A stretch of DNA of 64,000 bases from Ostrinia nubilalis (taxonomy: Eukaryota; Arthropoda; Insecta; Lepidoptera; Crambidae). The notes beneath the pieces are model-generated. The model saw nothing but the letters and a program-made list of their open reading frames with translations, was not told where the DNA came from and ran no database searches. Positions 33,901 to 42,120 of this stretch are shown here, piece after piece (within the stretch, counting starts at the first letter, position 1; every line of letters begins with the position of its first letter). The translations under genes and the position numbers were made by a program. The stretch is taken from NCBI RefSeq assembly GCF_963855985.1, contig NC_087093.1:14027001-14091000 (forward strand), read 5' to 3'.

Positions 33901-36900
33901 ATACTGTAGGTCGATATTACATTTTACTCAAAGAAAACATTTCTTTATTTTTGAAAAGAAAGAGAACTGCATTCAAGAATTTCCGAAATTTACCCTTTAT
34001 ATCTTTTTTAATTAGATAATAAAATATTATTGTAATAACTTACCGCTGGTGCTTCATTGGGGAGTGAAAGGCACTCCTTTATCAGATTAATATGGATAGC
34101 TGGATCAGGAAGGTCCAATTTGCAGCATTCTGTCAAGTAGTGCTGGGGAATGCAATTATATTATATTTTATTTAAAACTTCTGCTTTTGTATGTTTACAA
34201 GGATGAAAAAATATCCATAGACAAACAAAAGCTTTTCACAATTTTTTATTACACAATGTGTTAATGTCCACCCACAAGGTGGACCGACGAGGCCATAAAG
34301 GTAGGTAGTAGGGAATTTAGTGCAATGATTTGTATGGAGACCCCTCCACTTTGGTATAGAAGGCTCATTTTTGCAACAGTGGTTCTTTGGGTGCTACTGA
34401 GTGGATTTCCGTCGGTAGACATCGGGAGCCCCCCCTGTGGTAGCAGGGGGAGGGGGGGCAAGTTTCCTTCCGCCGCGCTTCACTTTAAGGCCCATATCTT
34501 CAAAACTATGGGTATTAGGGCAAGTACGGTATCATTTTCGGATAACTAGAGGATGGCGAATTCATTTCTAGAACAAACTTTTTGCCTTTTCATACAAAAA
34601 AATAGAAATATTGAGTAAAATTCACAAAAATCAAAAAGTATTTTTTTAAATAAACGTCGTTTACTTTTAAACCACTGGAGATAATCTAATAAAAAAAATA
34701 TGACCTGAAAGCTACATTTATCAGGATTATAAAAATATAACATTGTATGGTACTTTTTTCACAAAAAGTAGGTGAAATAAATTTTTTCTTCAGGACACAG
34801 CGGGCGAATTTTATTGCGCATCGGAAAAAAATATTTATTTTATCCATGAATTCATACTATTTGGTTCAAAGGAAGCAAGGATTATTATTTTAGAATTTAT
34901 TTAGAGTTGCTGGCACATCAATCTACCATAATTTGTATTTTTTCGTCAATTGATTTTGAACTCTATGTATGAGACGTAAGGTTGAAAATAGCTTAAATAC
35001 ATTTTAATATTGAAAATATCATAAGAAGAAAGCACTAAATAAAGAACTTTAATTTGTCTAAACGTCTTAATGATTATTATTATTTTAATTAACACTTATT
35101 TCTACATAATATTGTACCAGTGATTTAACAGAAAGGTAAGTGTGAGGAAAATGAGGTTTCACAATCATAGTACGGGAGATATTTTTAGCACAAAGGTTAC
35201 GGCTGTGACCGTTTTAGTTGTTTTTTTCAGTCAGCACCAGCTTCTGCACTACTTCTTGCACTTACATCTCACCATTTCCAGGCAAGCCTCGGCAGCTACG
35301 GGCAAACCGGTCCATGTAGGCTCCATCTTGCTATCGACTCTGGTCCACCCCCAACCAGTCGGGTAATGGGAAGACTCGAGTCGGTTGCTTGCACCTGATC
35401 CTATACGTGAATCCCTTGATATACTGCCAGTAGCCAAGACTGATACAAAGCTGCTGCTGCTGTCTGGGTTATCTTATGTAGGGCTAAGTATGTAGGCTAA
35501 GCTAAGCTAAGCTAGGTCTAAGCGTAGTCCACAGCGACCCATTAGGATCTTTATGCTCCATTTTTTTATTCCCTATCATCCAGAAAAAAATTATCCATTA
35601 GGTGAATTAAGCGTCTGAGTGAAAGCCTTCTAAGTCTTCTGATGCCGGATATGCTGACCCAAGCAGACCCATCCTTACAGTATTGATTCATGGACCCTAC
35701 ATGTATTCCACATGCTCGAGAGCTGTCTTCTGTTGTTAGGCCCATTTTGTGGGACATGTGGTTCGTTCCATAATGCCCAGTTTGCGTACCAGTAATTGCT
35801 TGGGCTTAGGTACCTTTTATTTCCGCTTAATGAGTTTTCTCCATGACTCTGTGTTTCCCTTTAGGAATGATTTGGAGATGCTTATCTTATATCGTTGGAG
35901 CTTTCCCATTCAGCACTGTGCTTCTTGGATATGGCCATATTATGGCCATGAGGTATACCGTTAGATAAAGGTAAGTATCAGTTCTGACCCAATAGGTATC
36001 GCCTCTGACCCTAGTTTCGCTAGACTGTCGGCTCTCCCATTGCATTTGATCCGTGTATGTCCAGGTATCCCACATCAGGGACACTTTTATGCCTTCCGAG
36101 TTTGTTCATCTTTAAGATTGCATCTAGAATAATTCTAGACTCAACCTTCACTGAGGCGATGGCTTTTTGTTTGAGTGCTGCCTGGCTGTGGATCAGGATG
36201 TAAATATTGCGTTTTTTACACCCCTGTTCTTTAGTGCACACATATTAAAGCGAAGAATTCAGCTTGAAACACTGTAGCAAACCTCTTTAAGCGTTCACTA
36301 TGTTCGAAGTGTTTACAGTAGACGCCCGTTCCCGTTCCCAAGGCCATCTTTGCAGTGGCGGCGTAAGTCCTAAGGCACCCCCTGGTAACCCCCACGATTT
36401 TGGGGTTACCTACCGATTCCAAGATTGAAAGACCATGACATAGACCGCAGACTTGCTATGCAGATGCGCCAGTGAGTACTAATCTGTGCGACATGTGTCA
36501 CCCTCTGATGCTGCCCCCCCCCCCCCCCCCCACGCCGCTACTGCATCTTTGAGCTGTCAGTAAACCAGATTAGGCTGTTCTGTTGGGATTTTGGTCCTCT
36601 TTTCTAGTTGTCCCTTGTTCAAGATCTATCCACTTACTTACTAGATCAATCCAAGGGGTTCGCGTATAGGATTAGTTGCAAGCATCCGACTTAGTCTTCC
36701 CTTTACCCGACTGGGTGGGGGTGGACCAGAGCCGATAGCAAGATGGAGCCTACATGGACCGGTTTGCCCGTAGCTGCCGAGGCTTGCCTGGAAATGGTGA
36801 GATGTAAGTGCAAGAAGTAGTGCAGAAGCTGGTGCTGACTGAAAAAAACAACTAAAACGGTCACAGCCGTAACCTTTGTGCTAAAAATATCTCCCGTACT

Positions 36901-39814
36901 ATGATTGTGAAACCTCATTTTCCTCACACTTACCTTTCTGTTAAATCACTGGTACAATATTATGTAGAAATAAGTGTTAATTAAAATAATAATAATCATT
37001 AAGACGTTTAGACAAATTAAAGTTCTTTATTTAGTGCTTTCTTCTTATGATATTTTCAATATTAAAATGTATTTAAGCTATTTTCAACCTTACGTCTCAC
37101 ACATAGAGTTCAAAATCAATTGACGAAAAAATACAAATTATGGTAGATTGATGTGCCAGTAACTCTAAATAAATTCTAAAATAATAATCCTTGCTTCCTT
37201 TGAACCAAATAGTATGAATTCATGGATAAAATAAATATTTTTTTCCGATGCGCAATAAAATTCGCCCGCTGTGTCCTGAAGAAAAAATTTTTTTCACCTA
37301 CTTTTTGTGAAAAAAGTACCATACAATGTTATATTTTTATAATCCTGATAAATGTAGCTTTCAGGTCATATTTTTTTTATTAGATTATCTCCAGTGGTTT
37401 AAAAGTAAACGACGTTTATTTAAAAAAATACTTTTTGATTTTTGTGAATTTTACTCAATATTTCTATTTTTTTGTATGAAAAGGCAAAAAGTTTGTTCTA
37501 GAAATGAATTCGCCATCCTCTAGTTATCCGAAAATGATACCGTACTTGCCCTAATACCCATAGTTTTGAAGATATGGGCCTTAAAGTGAAGCGCGGCGGA
37601 AGGAAACTTGCCCCCCCTCCCCCTGCTACCACAGGGGGGGCTCCCGATGTCTACCGACGGAAATCCACTCAGGAGCACCCAAAGAACCACTGTTGCAAAA
37701 ATGAGCCTTCTATACCAAAGTGGAGGGGTTCTTGCACTAAATTCCCTACTAAGGAGGAAGGCGCTGGATGCAAGCCGCTACCAACCGGGCGATATGGAAA
37801 TCATTGGGGGACGCCTATGCTCAGCAGTGGACGTCCTGTGGCTGAAATGATGATGATGATGAGTCAATGAAACGATCACATTGAAGTATTATAAAAAGAT
37901 GTCAAAAATATGAAATAGGTACTTACGGGTTGGACGTATTTCATACAGTCATTATCAGCCTGGAATAAAATGTTTTTTTTAAACATTATTTTTATCGTTA
38001 TAAATTACTAGCTGTGCCCGCGACTTCGTCCGCGTGGAATAATGACTTTGGGTAGGCACTTTTAATAATTTAGTCTAATTATTTTACAAATAGCTTTTGC
38101 CCGCTACTTCGTCCGCGGAGAAGTCGAAAACGTTCTCATGCGATTTTTAAATGTTTTTAACGTTATTATCTAAATGTTTGAATACTTATAAAATATAAAA
38201 ATCTTAAAGGTTAAATAAACATGAAAATAAATTTTCTTATATTTTATGAATATGCAGCTCGGCCTTTGATCGGTGGTATTATCTTTTTACAACGAAATCG
38301 AAAACTACACCTACCGCAGTATTATTGGTAAACTTTTTTTTTTATTTCCTACGGGTGCTAGAATCACCAAGCTTCTAGCATGCCACTGGCCGTGGGAGAA
38401 GGAGCTTTTCCTCAAGACTACTCCCACTACCTCAAGGGCCTCCGCCAAAACTCTCGCGCGAAAATTAGTTTATGTATATACAGCGCAAGCATGCCCGCGG
38501 CATGAATTGACCGTCATGCATTACTATGCATTGTTAGGCGAGCGCACGCAGCGGGCACCCACTCCGAGGTTAAGTGGAGGCCCCTAGAGTATGATAGTCT
38601 TTAACATGACATGATTGTAAAAAAAATGCACTAATGAGTAATTAATATCAAGTTTGAAGAAAATCACCACTAAAATAACTTTCTACCCCTTTTTAACATA
38701 GTTAGGGGATGCATTTCACTAAAATACGAAACACATCTTCCATTAATTCTGTTATAGAATGCTTATGCGAAATTTGAAGTAGATTGAACGAAGGAATCGC
38801 GTTATCCCATACAAACTTTGCCCTCCCCTTTTTACCTCCTTAGGGGTAGAATTTTGGAAAATCCGTTCTTATCAGATGCTTACGTCTTACAAAGAACACA
38901 CCGTCCAAGTTTCAGGTCTCTACGATCAGCGGTTTAGGCTGTGCATTGATCCATCAGTGGCGCGCGCAGTACTTGATCATTATTTTGCTGCGATGATATT
39001 TTAAGACTGCGATATCTCCTAAGATATTTATTGAAATCGAATGGTGTAAAGGCCAAGTATGTTTAAAATTAAATACTTGTGATGAATAAATTATTTATAT
39101 GGATAAGGATTAATATCATGTTTATGAAAAAACCTCCGCAAATAATGCATTAATATAAAACAGATTTCTTTTTGCATAAAAAGGGTTACTATGAGCCAAC
39201 CTTAAAAGATAGACATATACTATCGCGGACTTTTTTTTAGAACTTTTAAAGGGGAATAATCCTGTCATACATGATTTTTGCGAAACTTTAACCGTTTACG
39301 CAGCGTCAGCTCTCAAAAGGAAAAAAATTACTGATTTGAAACATTCTTCATTGGTGCTCCGCTCCTATTGGTCTTAGCGTGATGATAATATATAGCCTAA
39401 AGCCTTCAGGAACTAACGGGCTATCCAACACAAAAAGAATTTTTCAAATCGGTCCAGTAGTTCCTGAGATTAGCGCGTTCAACCAAACAAACAAACAAAC
39501 AAACAAACAAACAAACAAACAAACAAACTCTTCAGCTTTATAATATTATAAAAAGTATAGATTATATTCGAAGCGAAATCTTTTTACAAAACTTAGGCTG
39601 GGTTGCACCATTTCACTTTAAACCTATAACAAAGTTTGTCAAATTCCATACAAAAATCACCGTTACTAAAGTAAGATGGTGCATGCAACTCAGCCTTAGA
39701 TATATGTACCAGTTATAAAATATTAGTTACGTAAATGTACAAGTTGTACGTATTAAAAAAATGACTTACCAAAACGCTGGTAGTAAGCACCGTGAATAAA
39801 ACTAAAGCCCACAT
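27881..39814 (-). CDS. Plus-C odorant-binding protein, five exons
   Basis: The coding exons on the minus strand are 39814-39770, 37959-37927, 34142-34044, 33707-33480 and 27970-27881. Every intron starts GT(A), ends AG and is phase 0. The joined frame is 164 residues. It begins MWALVLFTVLTTSVLA, a signal peptide probably cut after the last A, so the protein is secreted, as expected for the fluid of sensory hairs or other tissues. The mature part has exactly 12 cysteines, including a CC pair (TECCKLD) and CERDIC, and a proline directly after C10 (CPEW). That count and the proline are the hallmarks of Plus-C odorant-binding proteins, which carry small hydrophobic ligands; the classical class has six. 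The ligand cannot be told from sequence. Introns are about 1.8, 3.8, 0.34 and 5.5 kb, and three of the four hold clear mobile elements. The alternative, a non-olfactory carrier of the same family, is quite possible. No stop or splice defect is seen, so it looks functional. A non-canonical CATAAA/ATAAAT near 27845-27851 is the only poly(A)-signal candidate I see close by. Confidence 0.9.
29020..29175 (+). mobile_element. tRNA-derived SINE, copy 1
   Basis: The head looks like a class II tRNA: ACAATAG pairs with CTATTGT as an acceptor stem, with an A-box-like TAGCCCAATGG and a B-box GGTTCGAACC. The body continues GTAGCACAAGCATAGTTAGC. A related head and body are at about 59850-59980. The shared 3' body and imperfect arms argue for a SINE, not a working tRNA gene. 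It lies in intron 4, antisense to the gene. Confidence 0.6.
29655..29910 (+). mobile_element. RTE-like LINE 3' end (type A), well preserved
   Basis: From CAATGGGCAGGGCACATAGT through GTGGGACGTCCACCCACAAG and the GGGGGAGGTCTATGTTCAGC end to a GATGATGATGGTGATGA tail, about 255 bp. It lies in intron 4 of the odorant-binding gene, in the opposite orientation. Confidence 0.85.
30235..30396 (+). mobile_element. Probable LINE 3' UTR with (ATT)n tail
   Basis: GAGGGTTGGCAACCTGAGAT, then AGGTGTCAACCCGCC, AATAAACATATTTT and a run of ATT units. The AATAAA followed by a simple repeat suggests the end of a non-LTR element. At 30400-30545 is another unidentified repeat-like segment with GGATACGCGCC and an inverted GGCGCGCATCC. 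Confidence 0.4.
31085..31165 (-). repeat. tRNA-like palindromic repeat
   Basis: The minus strand contains GGTCGTGGGTTCGATTCCCG, a perfect tRNA T-arm/B-box, flanked by inverted copies of ACTGMCTAAGGCGGGA. No acceptor stem or D-arm is present, so it is a SINE or MITE piece and not a tRNA gene. Confidence 0.5.
31467..31622 (-). mobile_element. RTE-like LINE 3' end (type A)
   Basis: CATCATCATCATGATCATTT, then GGACGTCCAGTTGAACATAG and TCCATCTTGTGGGTGGAC. It reads on the minus strand, in intron 4. A partial copy of the MITE at 41983-42120 follows at about 31648-31715. Confidence 0.75.
31868..32117. repeat. Tandem duplication, two units of about 124 bp
   Basis: Each unit has AACCAGATCTGAGGCTGGTG, GTTGTTCGTCTTGGTAAGAC, CTTTCAAA/CGAC and TATTGGAGCCGGGTACCATT. 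By eye the units are nearly 90 percent identical. I do not recognise the source. Confidence 0.85.
32286..32402. mobile_element. MITE family E, copy 4
   Basis: TTAAGGCTGGGTTGCACCAT to GGTGGTGCAACTCAGCCTAA. In intron 4 of the odorant-binding gene. Confidence 0.85.
32510..33280 (+). pseudogene. LINE C-terminal region with restriction-like nuclease motifs, 251 open codons
   Basis: An uninterrupted, GC-rich frame that runs to a TAA at 33278-33280 and has no native start (it is open from about 32501, and a TTG at 32525 was used for numbering). Seen in order: an N-terminal GYWLHALPSANIGTLLD block, a Cys/His cluster (C60, C62, H71, H72, C76), KRPDG at 117-121 followed by WDAT with D136, SKRRKY at 165-170, and RQRISLAIQRGNAASLLG at 219-236. 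The Cys/His cluster followed by RPD...D resembles the zinc finger and restriction-like endonuclease at the end of R2/NeSL-type LINE proteins; the exact family is not certain. The reverse transcriptase is missing (5' truncation), so it is a dead copy, but young because no stop has appeared. It lies in intron 4 of the odorant-binding gene on the opposite strand. Confidence 0.6.
33322..33402. mobile_element. TTAA-flanked mini-MITE (81 bp), piggyBac-like
   Basis: CACGTTGGACGCC at one end and GGCGTTCAATGAC at the other are imperfect inverted repeats, with TTAA directly outside both (33318-33321, 33403-33406). TTAA targets and these ends fit piggyBac-type MITEs. Confidence 0.6.
33480..33707 (-). 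CDS. Odorant-binding protein exon 4
   Basis: Seventy-six codons, beginning CERDICSITKKGIAS and ending CVGVQLAM, with acceptor ATTTCAG and donor GTATGT. It is the largest exon, carries cysteines 5 to 9, and is the part most like known odorant-binding proteins (DGKLDKSKLKE; GPPDMCEY). Confidence 0.92.
33850..34000 (-). repeat. Dispersed repeat F, copy 1 (in intron 3)
   Basis: TACAGGGTGGAATTTTGTAA, then TGTCACCTAGAGGGAAAG, TTACATTTTACTCAAAG and AAAGAGAACTGCATT. The same order of blocks is found, inverted, at 50930-51075. It occupies nearly half of the short third intron. Confidence 0.65.
34044..34142 (-). CDS. Odorant-binding protein exon 3
   Basis: Thirty-three codons, from HYLTECCKLD to CLSLPNEAPA, with acceptor CCCCAG and donor GTAAGT. 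It holds the CC pair and the fourth cysteine. Confidence 0.88.
34306..35425 (+). repeat. Left arm of the foldback element
   Basis: Inverted counterpart of 36652-37751. It contains GGGAGCCCCCCCTGTGG, TATCATTTTCGGATAACTAG and TAGTACGGGAGATATTTTT, each found reversed in the other arm. A 65-codon frame (34546-34743, and 37326-37523 in the other arm) is AT-rich and probably accidental. Confidence 0.9.
35566..36422 (-). pseudogene. RNase H and C-terminal relic of a LINE inside the foldback loop
   Basis: The minus strand reads GTGTGVYCKHFEHS and RFATVFQAEFFALI (36350-36240), then a frame change, IYILIHSQAALK (HSQAAL for the usual DSQAAL) and SVKVESRIILDAI, with NKLGRHKSVPDVGYLDIHGS (36205-36050), and then HKMGLTTEDSSRACGIH (35750-35690). 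These are the TVFQAE, SQAAL and W-V-x-GH blocks of RNase H and the following Cys-rich end in one class of LINE polyproteins. Stops and frameshifts are present and two catalytic positions look changed. How it came to lie between the arms is not shown by the sequence. Confidence 0.7.
36515..36532. repeat. Poly(C) tract
   Basis: A run of about 18 C residues within the foldback loop. Its exact length could be a sequencing or assembly uncertainty. Confidence 0.85.
36652..37751 (-). repeat. Right arm of the foldback element
   Basis: Reverse complement of 34306-35425, from the TTAGTCTTCCCTTTACCCGA area to CACTAAATTCCCTACTA. Small differences, for example ATAGCAAGATGG next to CGATAG versus GATAGC contexts, show that the arms are not an exact assembly duplicate. 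Confidence 0.9.
37927..37959 (-). CDS. Odorant-binding protein exon 2 (33 bp micro-exon)
   Basis: Eleven codons, ADNDCMKYVQP, between TTTTATTCCAG and GTAAGT. It supplies the first cysteine of the mature protein and the signal-peptide cleavage site. Confidence 0.85.
38007..39562. mobile_element. Helitron-type (Lep1-like) insertion in intron 1
   Basis: It begins ACTAGCTGTGCCCGCGACTTC with GTCCGCGTGGAAT and ends with an AAAC microsatellite (39483-39527), then CAGCTTTATAATATTATAAA, AAGTATAGAT. Near 38085-38112 a second start-like TAGCTTTTGCCCGCTACTTC suggests two nested copies. A GC-rich unrelated stretch at 38335-38590, starting with a T-run, may be an insertion in it. Confidence 0.6.
39593..39699. 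mobile_element. MITE family E, copy 5 (intron 1)
   Basis: TTAGGCTGGGTTGCACCATT to AACTCAGCCTTA, only 60-70 bases downstream of exon 1's donor site. Confidence 0.85.
39770..39814 (-). CDS. Odorant-binding protein exon 1 (signal peptide)
   Basis: Fifteen codons, MWALVLFTVLTTSVL, followed by the donor GTAAGT. ATG 39814 is chosen because it is the only one giving a hydrophobic leader in frame with exon 2. Confidence 0.85.
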
Positions 39815-39857
39815 GTTGGTTTGTTTGTAACTAACTTTTAGTGTCTGAATAAAACTG

Positions 39858-39865
39858 CTTTTATA
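39858..39865 (-). promoter_or_regulatory. Probable TATA box of the odorant-binding gene
   Basis: TATAAAAG on the minus strand, 44-51 bases upstream of the start codon. With the usual 25-30 base spacing the transcript would begin about 20 bases before ATG; the TTCAGACAC initiator-like sequence at 39843-39849 is a little too close. Inferred from position only. Confidence 0.5.
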
Positions 39866-40014
39866 TGCTCGAAAACTATTATTTAAGTTCAAATAGCAGA
39901 AAATTGTCGCAGGTTACCACGTGTAAATAAATAGATAATTTTGTTTGAAGCGTTTTTCATTGTCATAAGGTCACTATGGTATAATGGATATTATATTCAG
40001 TAGGCATTGGTAGC

Positions 40015-40640
40015 CATGGGACAGAAAAGTTCTCGAGTGCCGGACACAGACCGGGAGACGTAGTGTGGGCAGGCTTCCCACTAGGTGGACTGACAATTGG
40101 TCGTTGAGGCAGAACAATTCTCGATTGGCGAGAACAGACTAGAAGACATAGTGTCTTAGTCATCAAAATAACAACTTCTCAAAATGACAACCGGGACGCA
40201 AAATGTCCGTTTCAGCTCGTAATGACAACCGGGTCGCAAAATGTCCAATTCTCAAAATGACAACTTCTTAAAATGTCAACTTCGCTAAAAGACAACTTCT
40301 CTTATTGTCTATTTCTCACAATGACAAATTCGCATTTGGTCAACTTCGCATAATGACAACTCTAGAAGAACTAGAACTCTAGAAATAATGAAAATAAAAT
40401 AATAGAAGTTGACCAAATGCGAATTTGTCATTGTGAGAAATAGACATTATGAGAAGCTGTCTTTTAGCGAAGTTGACATTTTAAGAAGTTGTAATTTCGA
40501 GAAGTGGACATTTTGCATCTCGGTTGTCATTTTGAGAAGTTGTTATTTTGATGACTAAGCCGACATAGTGTGGGAAGGCCATTCTAGCTAGGTGGACTGA
40601 CGATTTGTTGAAGGTCTTGGGAAGTACGTGATCGATACCT
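40015..40640 (+). mobile_element. Two degenerate RTE-like type-B fragments in tandem
   Basis: 40015-40095 (GACAGAAAAGTTCTCGAGTG, GTGTGGGCAGGCTTCCCACT, AGGTGGACTGACAATTGG) is followed by a second, similar unit from about 40105 that is interrupted at 40153-40561 and resumes with GTGTGGGAAGGCC and GTGGACTGACGATTTG. Confidence 0.6.
40153..40561. mobile_element. 409-bp inverted-repeat element with 8-bp target duplication
   Basis: The ends GTCTTAGTCATCAAAATAAC and the inverted GTTATTTTGATGACTAAGCC are flanked by GACATAGT on both sides (40145-40152, 40562-40569). Nearly the whole element folds back, and both arms consist of a degenerate tandem array of AAAATGACAACTTCTC-like units of about 16 bp. 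The long TIRs and 8-bp (possibly up to 10-bp) duplication fit a Mutator- or hAT-type MITE. Confidence 0.78.
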
Positions 40641-40661
40641 TCGTAGGGTAGTCATTAAGTA

Positions 40662-41982
40662 TCTAAAGTCTAAAGGACAACATAATCATAATCGCCCCAT
40701 CATTCTTCCGCTAATGTTTGAGTGTTATCGGTACACGCTAAATAATTATCCTTGAGTGCACACGCACACTACAATAATGACGCTCGGATTGCTCGGATCA
40801 AACTCCCCGCACCCTGCGCTTCCCTCGACCAAAAATTGGTGGGGTGCGTCTTCGTGGATGAAACAATCTATAACAATAAAAAATATTCGAGTGTCTATCC
40901 ATAATACATTACATTTAATCTAGAAACGAACCTACTTCATAACAATTCCAATGTGACATTAATTTGTGATAATAATGTGGACATAGTGATGATGAATAAA
41001 GTGAATCAAAAACTGCGTAAGTTTTTAAGTGTGTTTGGATAAATATTATATTCGATGCTTATAGTACTTTCAGGAGTGGACTACACAGTTAATATGAAAA
41101 TCTCGAGGATGCGACAAATTATAATTATTTATTGTGACTATCACCTTAGTGACTGTGGTTTAGCTCTGCAGTACTTAGTTAATCAATCGTTGATTGCTAC
41201 AAATTAATTTCCTTTTGATTTTTTATTTCAAATATATATCAGTGTTTGGTACCTACCAAAAAGTTTGAGCAATAACATCTTGGCTTTAAATATTTTCAGC
41301 CTGCCGGAGGCCGATAGCACGATGACGTCATAAAATCAAATTCAAACCGAGTACGTGGATGACGTCGTTTGCGGGAATGATCCAGAGTCTGCGTTCGAGT
41401 GTCGATATTACGAAAGTCATACCTTCACCTGGCTTAATTATTGTCACCTTAAATTGAACTTTATTGTAATGGATTAAGGTTCAAAATAAAATAAAGTTCA
41501 ATACCAGTTAAAGGTTAATCGAAATCGATATAGTTTGCGAGAGTTATGTCAACTGATTGAAGTCTGGAAAGTTTGGACGAAAACATGTTTCAAATATTTT
41601 GAGAACTATTAAAAAGTTTACAATTGAAGGGCAGAAACCTTTGTTGAGTTTCGAAAGGACAATAAATGTCGATTAAGTCCAAACTAATAATATAAGTGTA
41701 GACTTGTCAGTCTGTTGCTACTTCACGCCTTAACTGCTGGAGATTTAAATAAACTTTGCTGAGAGTATACATTAAGTAACACTTAACAATCTATTTCAGC
41801 CTTTATCTTAAAAGCTGAGACGTGGGAATTGTTATAAAAATCTTATAAAAATACAAGTACCTACTTTTTTATTCCTAGCGGAATTCAAACTGTATTTTGA
41901 TCTTATAGGCGTTGTATGAAACAATGTATACCTAAGTATAGGCGTATGTAGTAATAGATCATTAATGGACCAGTTAGTAAAC
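40662..41982. other. 5' flank of the odorant-binding gene, unassigned
   Basis: No gene is seen. GTGCGTCTTCGTGGATGAAACAATCTATA at 40854-40880 is repeated, diverged, at 33799-33828, so both are parts of some dispersed element. Confidence 0.4.
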
Positions 41983-42120
41983 TACACTTTGACCCCCTTA
42001 TTAATAAAAGTTACACCCTTGTTTTACTCTGGCTTAAGTTGTCATTTAGTATGGAAATGTCATTTTAATCCAGTGTTCATCCTAAGTGTAACTTTTTATT
42101 AATAAGGGAGTGAAAGTATA
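41983..42120. mobile_element. Foldback MITE family G (138 bp)
   Basis: TACACTTTGACCCCCTTATT and TAATAAAAGTTACAC at the left are matched inverted at the right (GTGTAACTTTTTATTAATAA, GGGAGTGAAAGTATA). Half of another copy is at 31648-31715. Confidence 0.75.

Larger units (their letters stand above)
34306..37751. mobile_element. 3.4-kb foldback element with arms of about 1.1 kb
   Basis: The ends TAGTAGGGAATTTAGTGCAA and its reverse complement are flanked by AGG on both sides (34303-34305, 37752-37754), a 3-bp target duplication. The left arm (34306 to about 35425) and right arm (about 36652 to 37751) are near-perfect inverted copies, differing by a short insertion near the left tip and scattered substitutions. 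The loop (35426-36651) holds an RNase H relic and a poly(C) run. No transposase is seen. It sits inside intron 2 of the odorant-binding gene and so would be transcribed as a long hairpin. The superfamily is unknown. Confidence 0.88.
34262..37862 (+). mobile_element. RTE-like LINE tail (type A) split by a foldback element
   Basis: 34262-34305 holds CCACCCACAAGGTGGACCGA, GGCCATAAAGGTAGG. The sequence resumes at 37752 with AGGAGGAAGGCGCTGGATGC, then a GGGGGACGCCTATGCTCAGC block and a GATGATGATGATGA tail. Removing 34306-37751 and one AGG restores a normal LINE tail, which dates the foldback insertion after the LINE. Confidence 0.85.

Noticed and set aside
34546..34743. 65-codon frame present identically at 34546-34743 and 37326-37523
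   Set aside because: It lies in both arms of the foldback element, so identity reflects the inverted repeat; its composition is AT-driven.
34306..37751. Idea that the inverted arms are an assembly error
   Set aside because: The element has a 3-bp duplication at both ends, interrupts a LINE tail that can be read through its flanks, has arms that differ slightly, and has a unique loop.
39483..39527. CRISPR-like or satellite array of AAAC units
   Set aside because: A simple tetranucleotide run that forms the usual microsatellite of the Helitron-type element.
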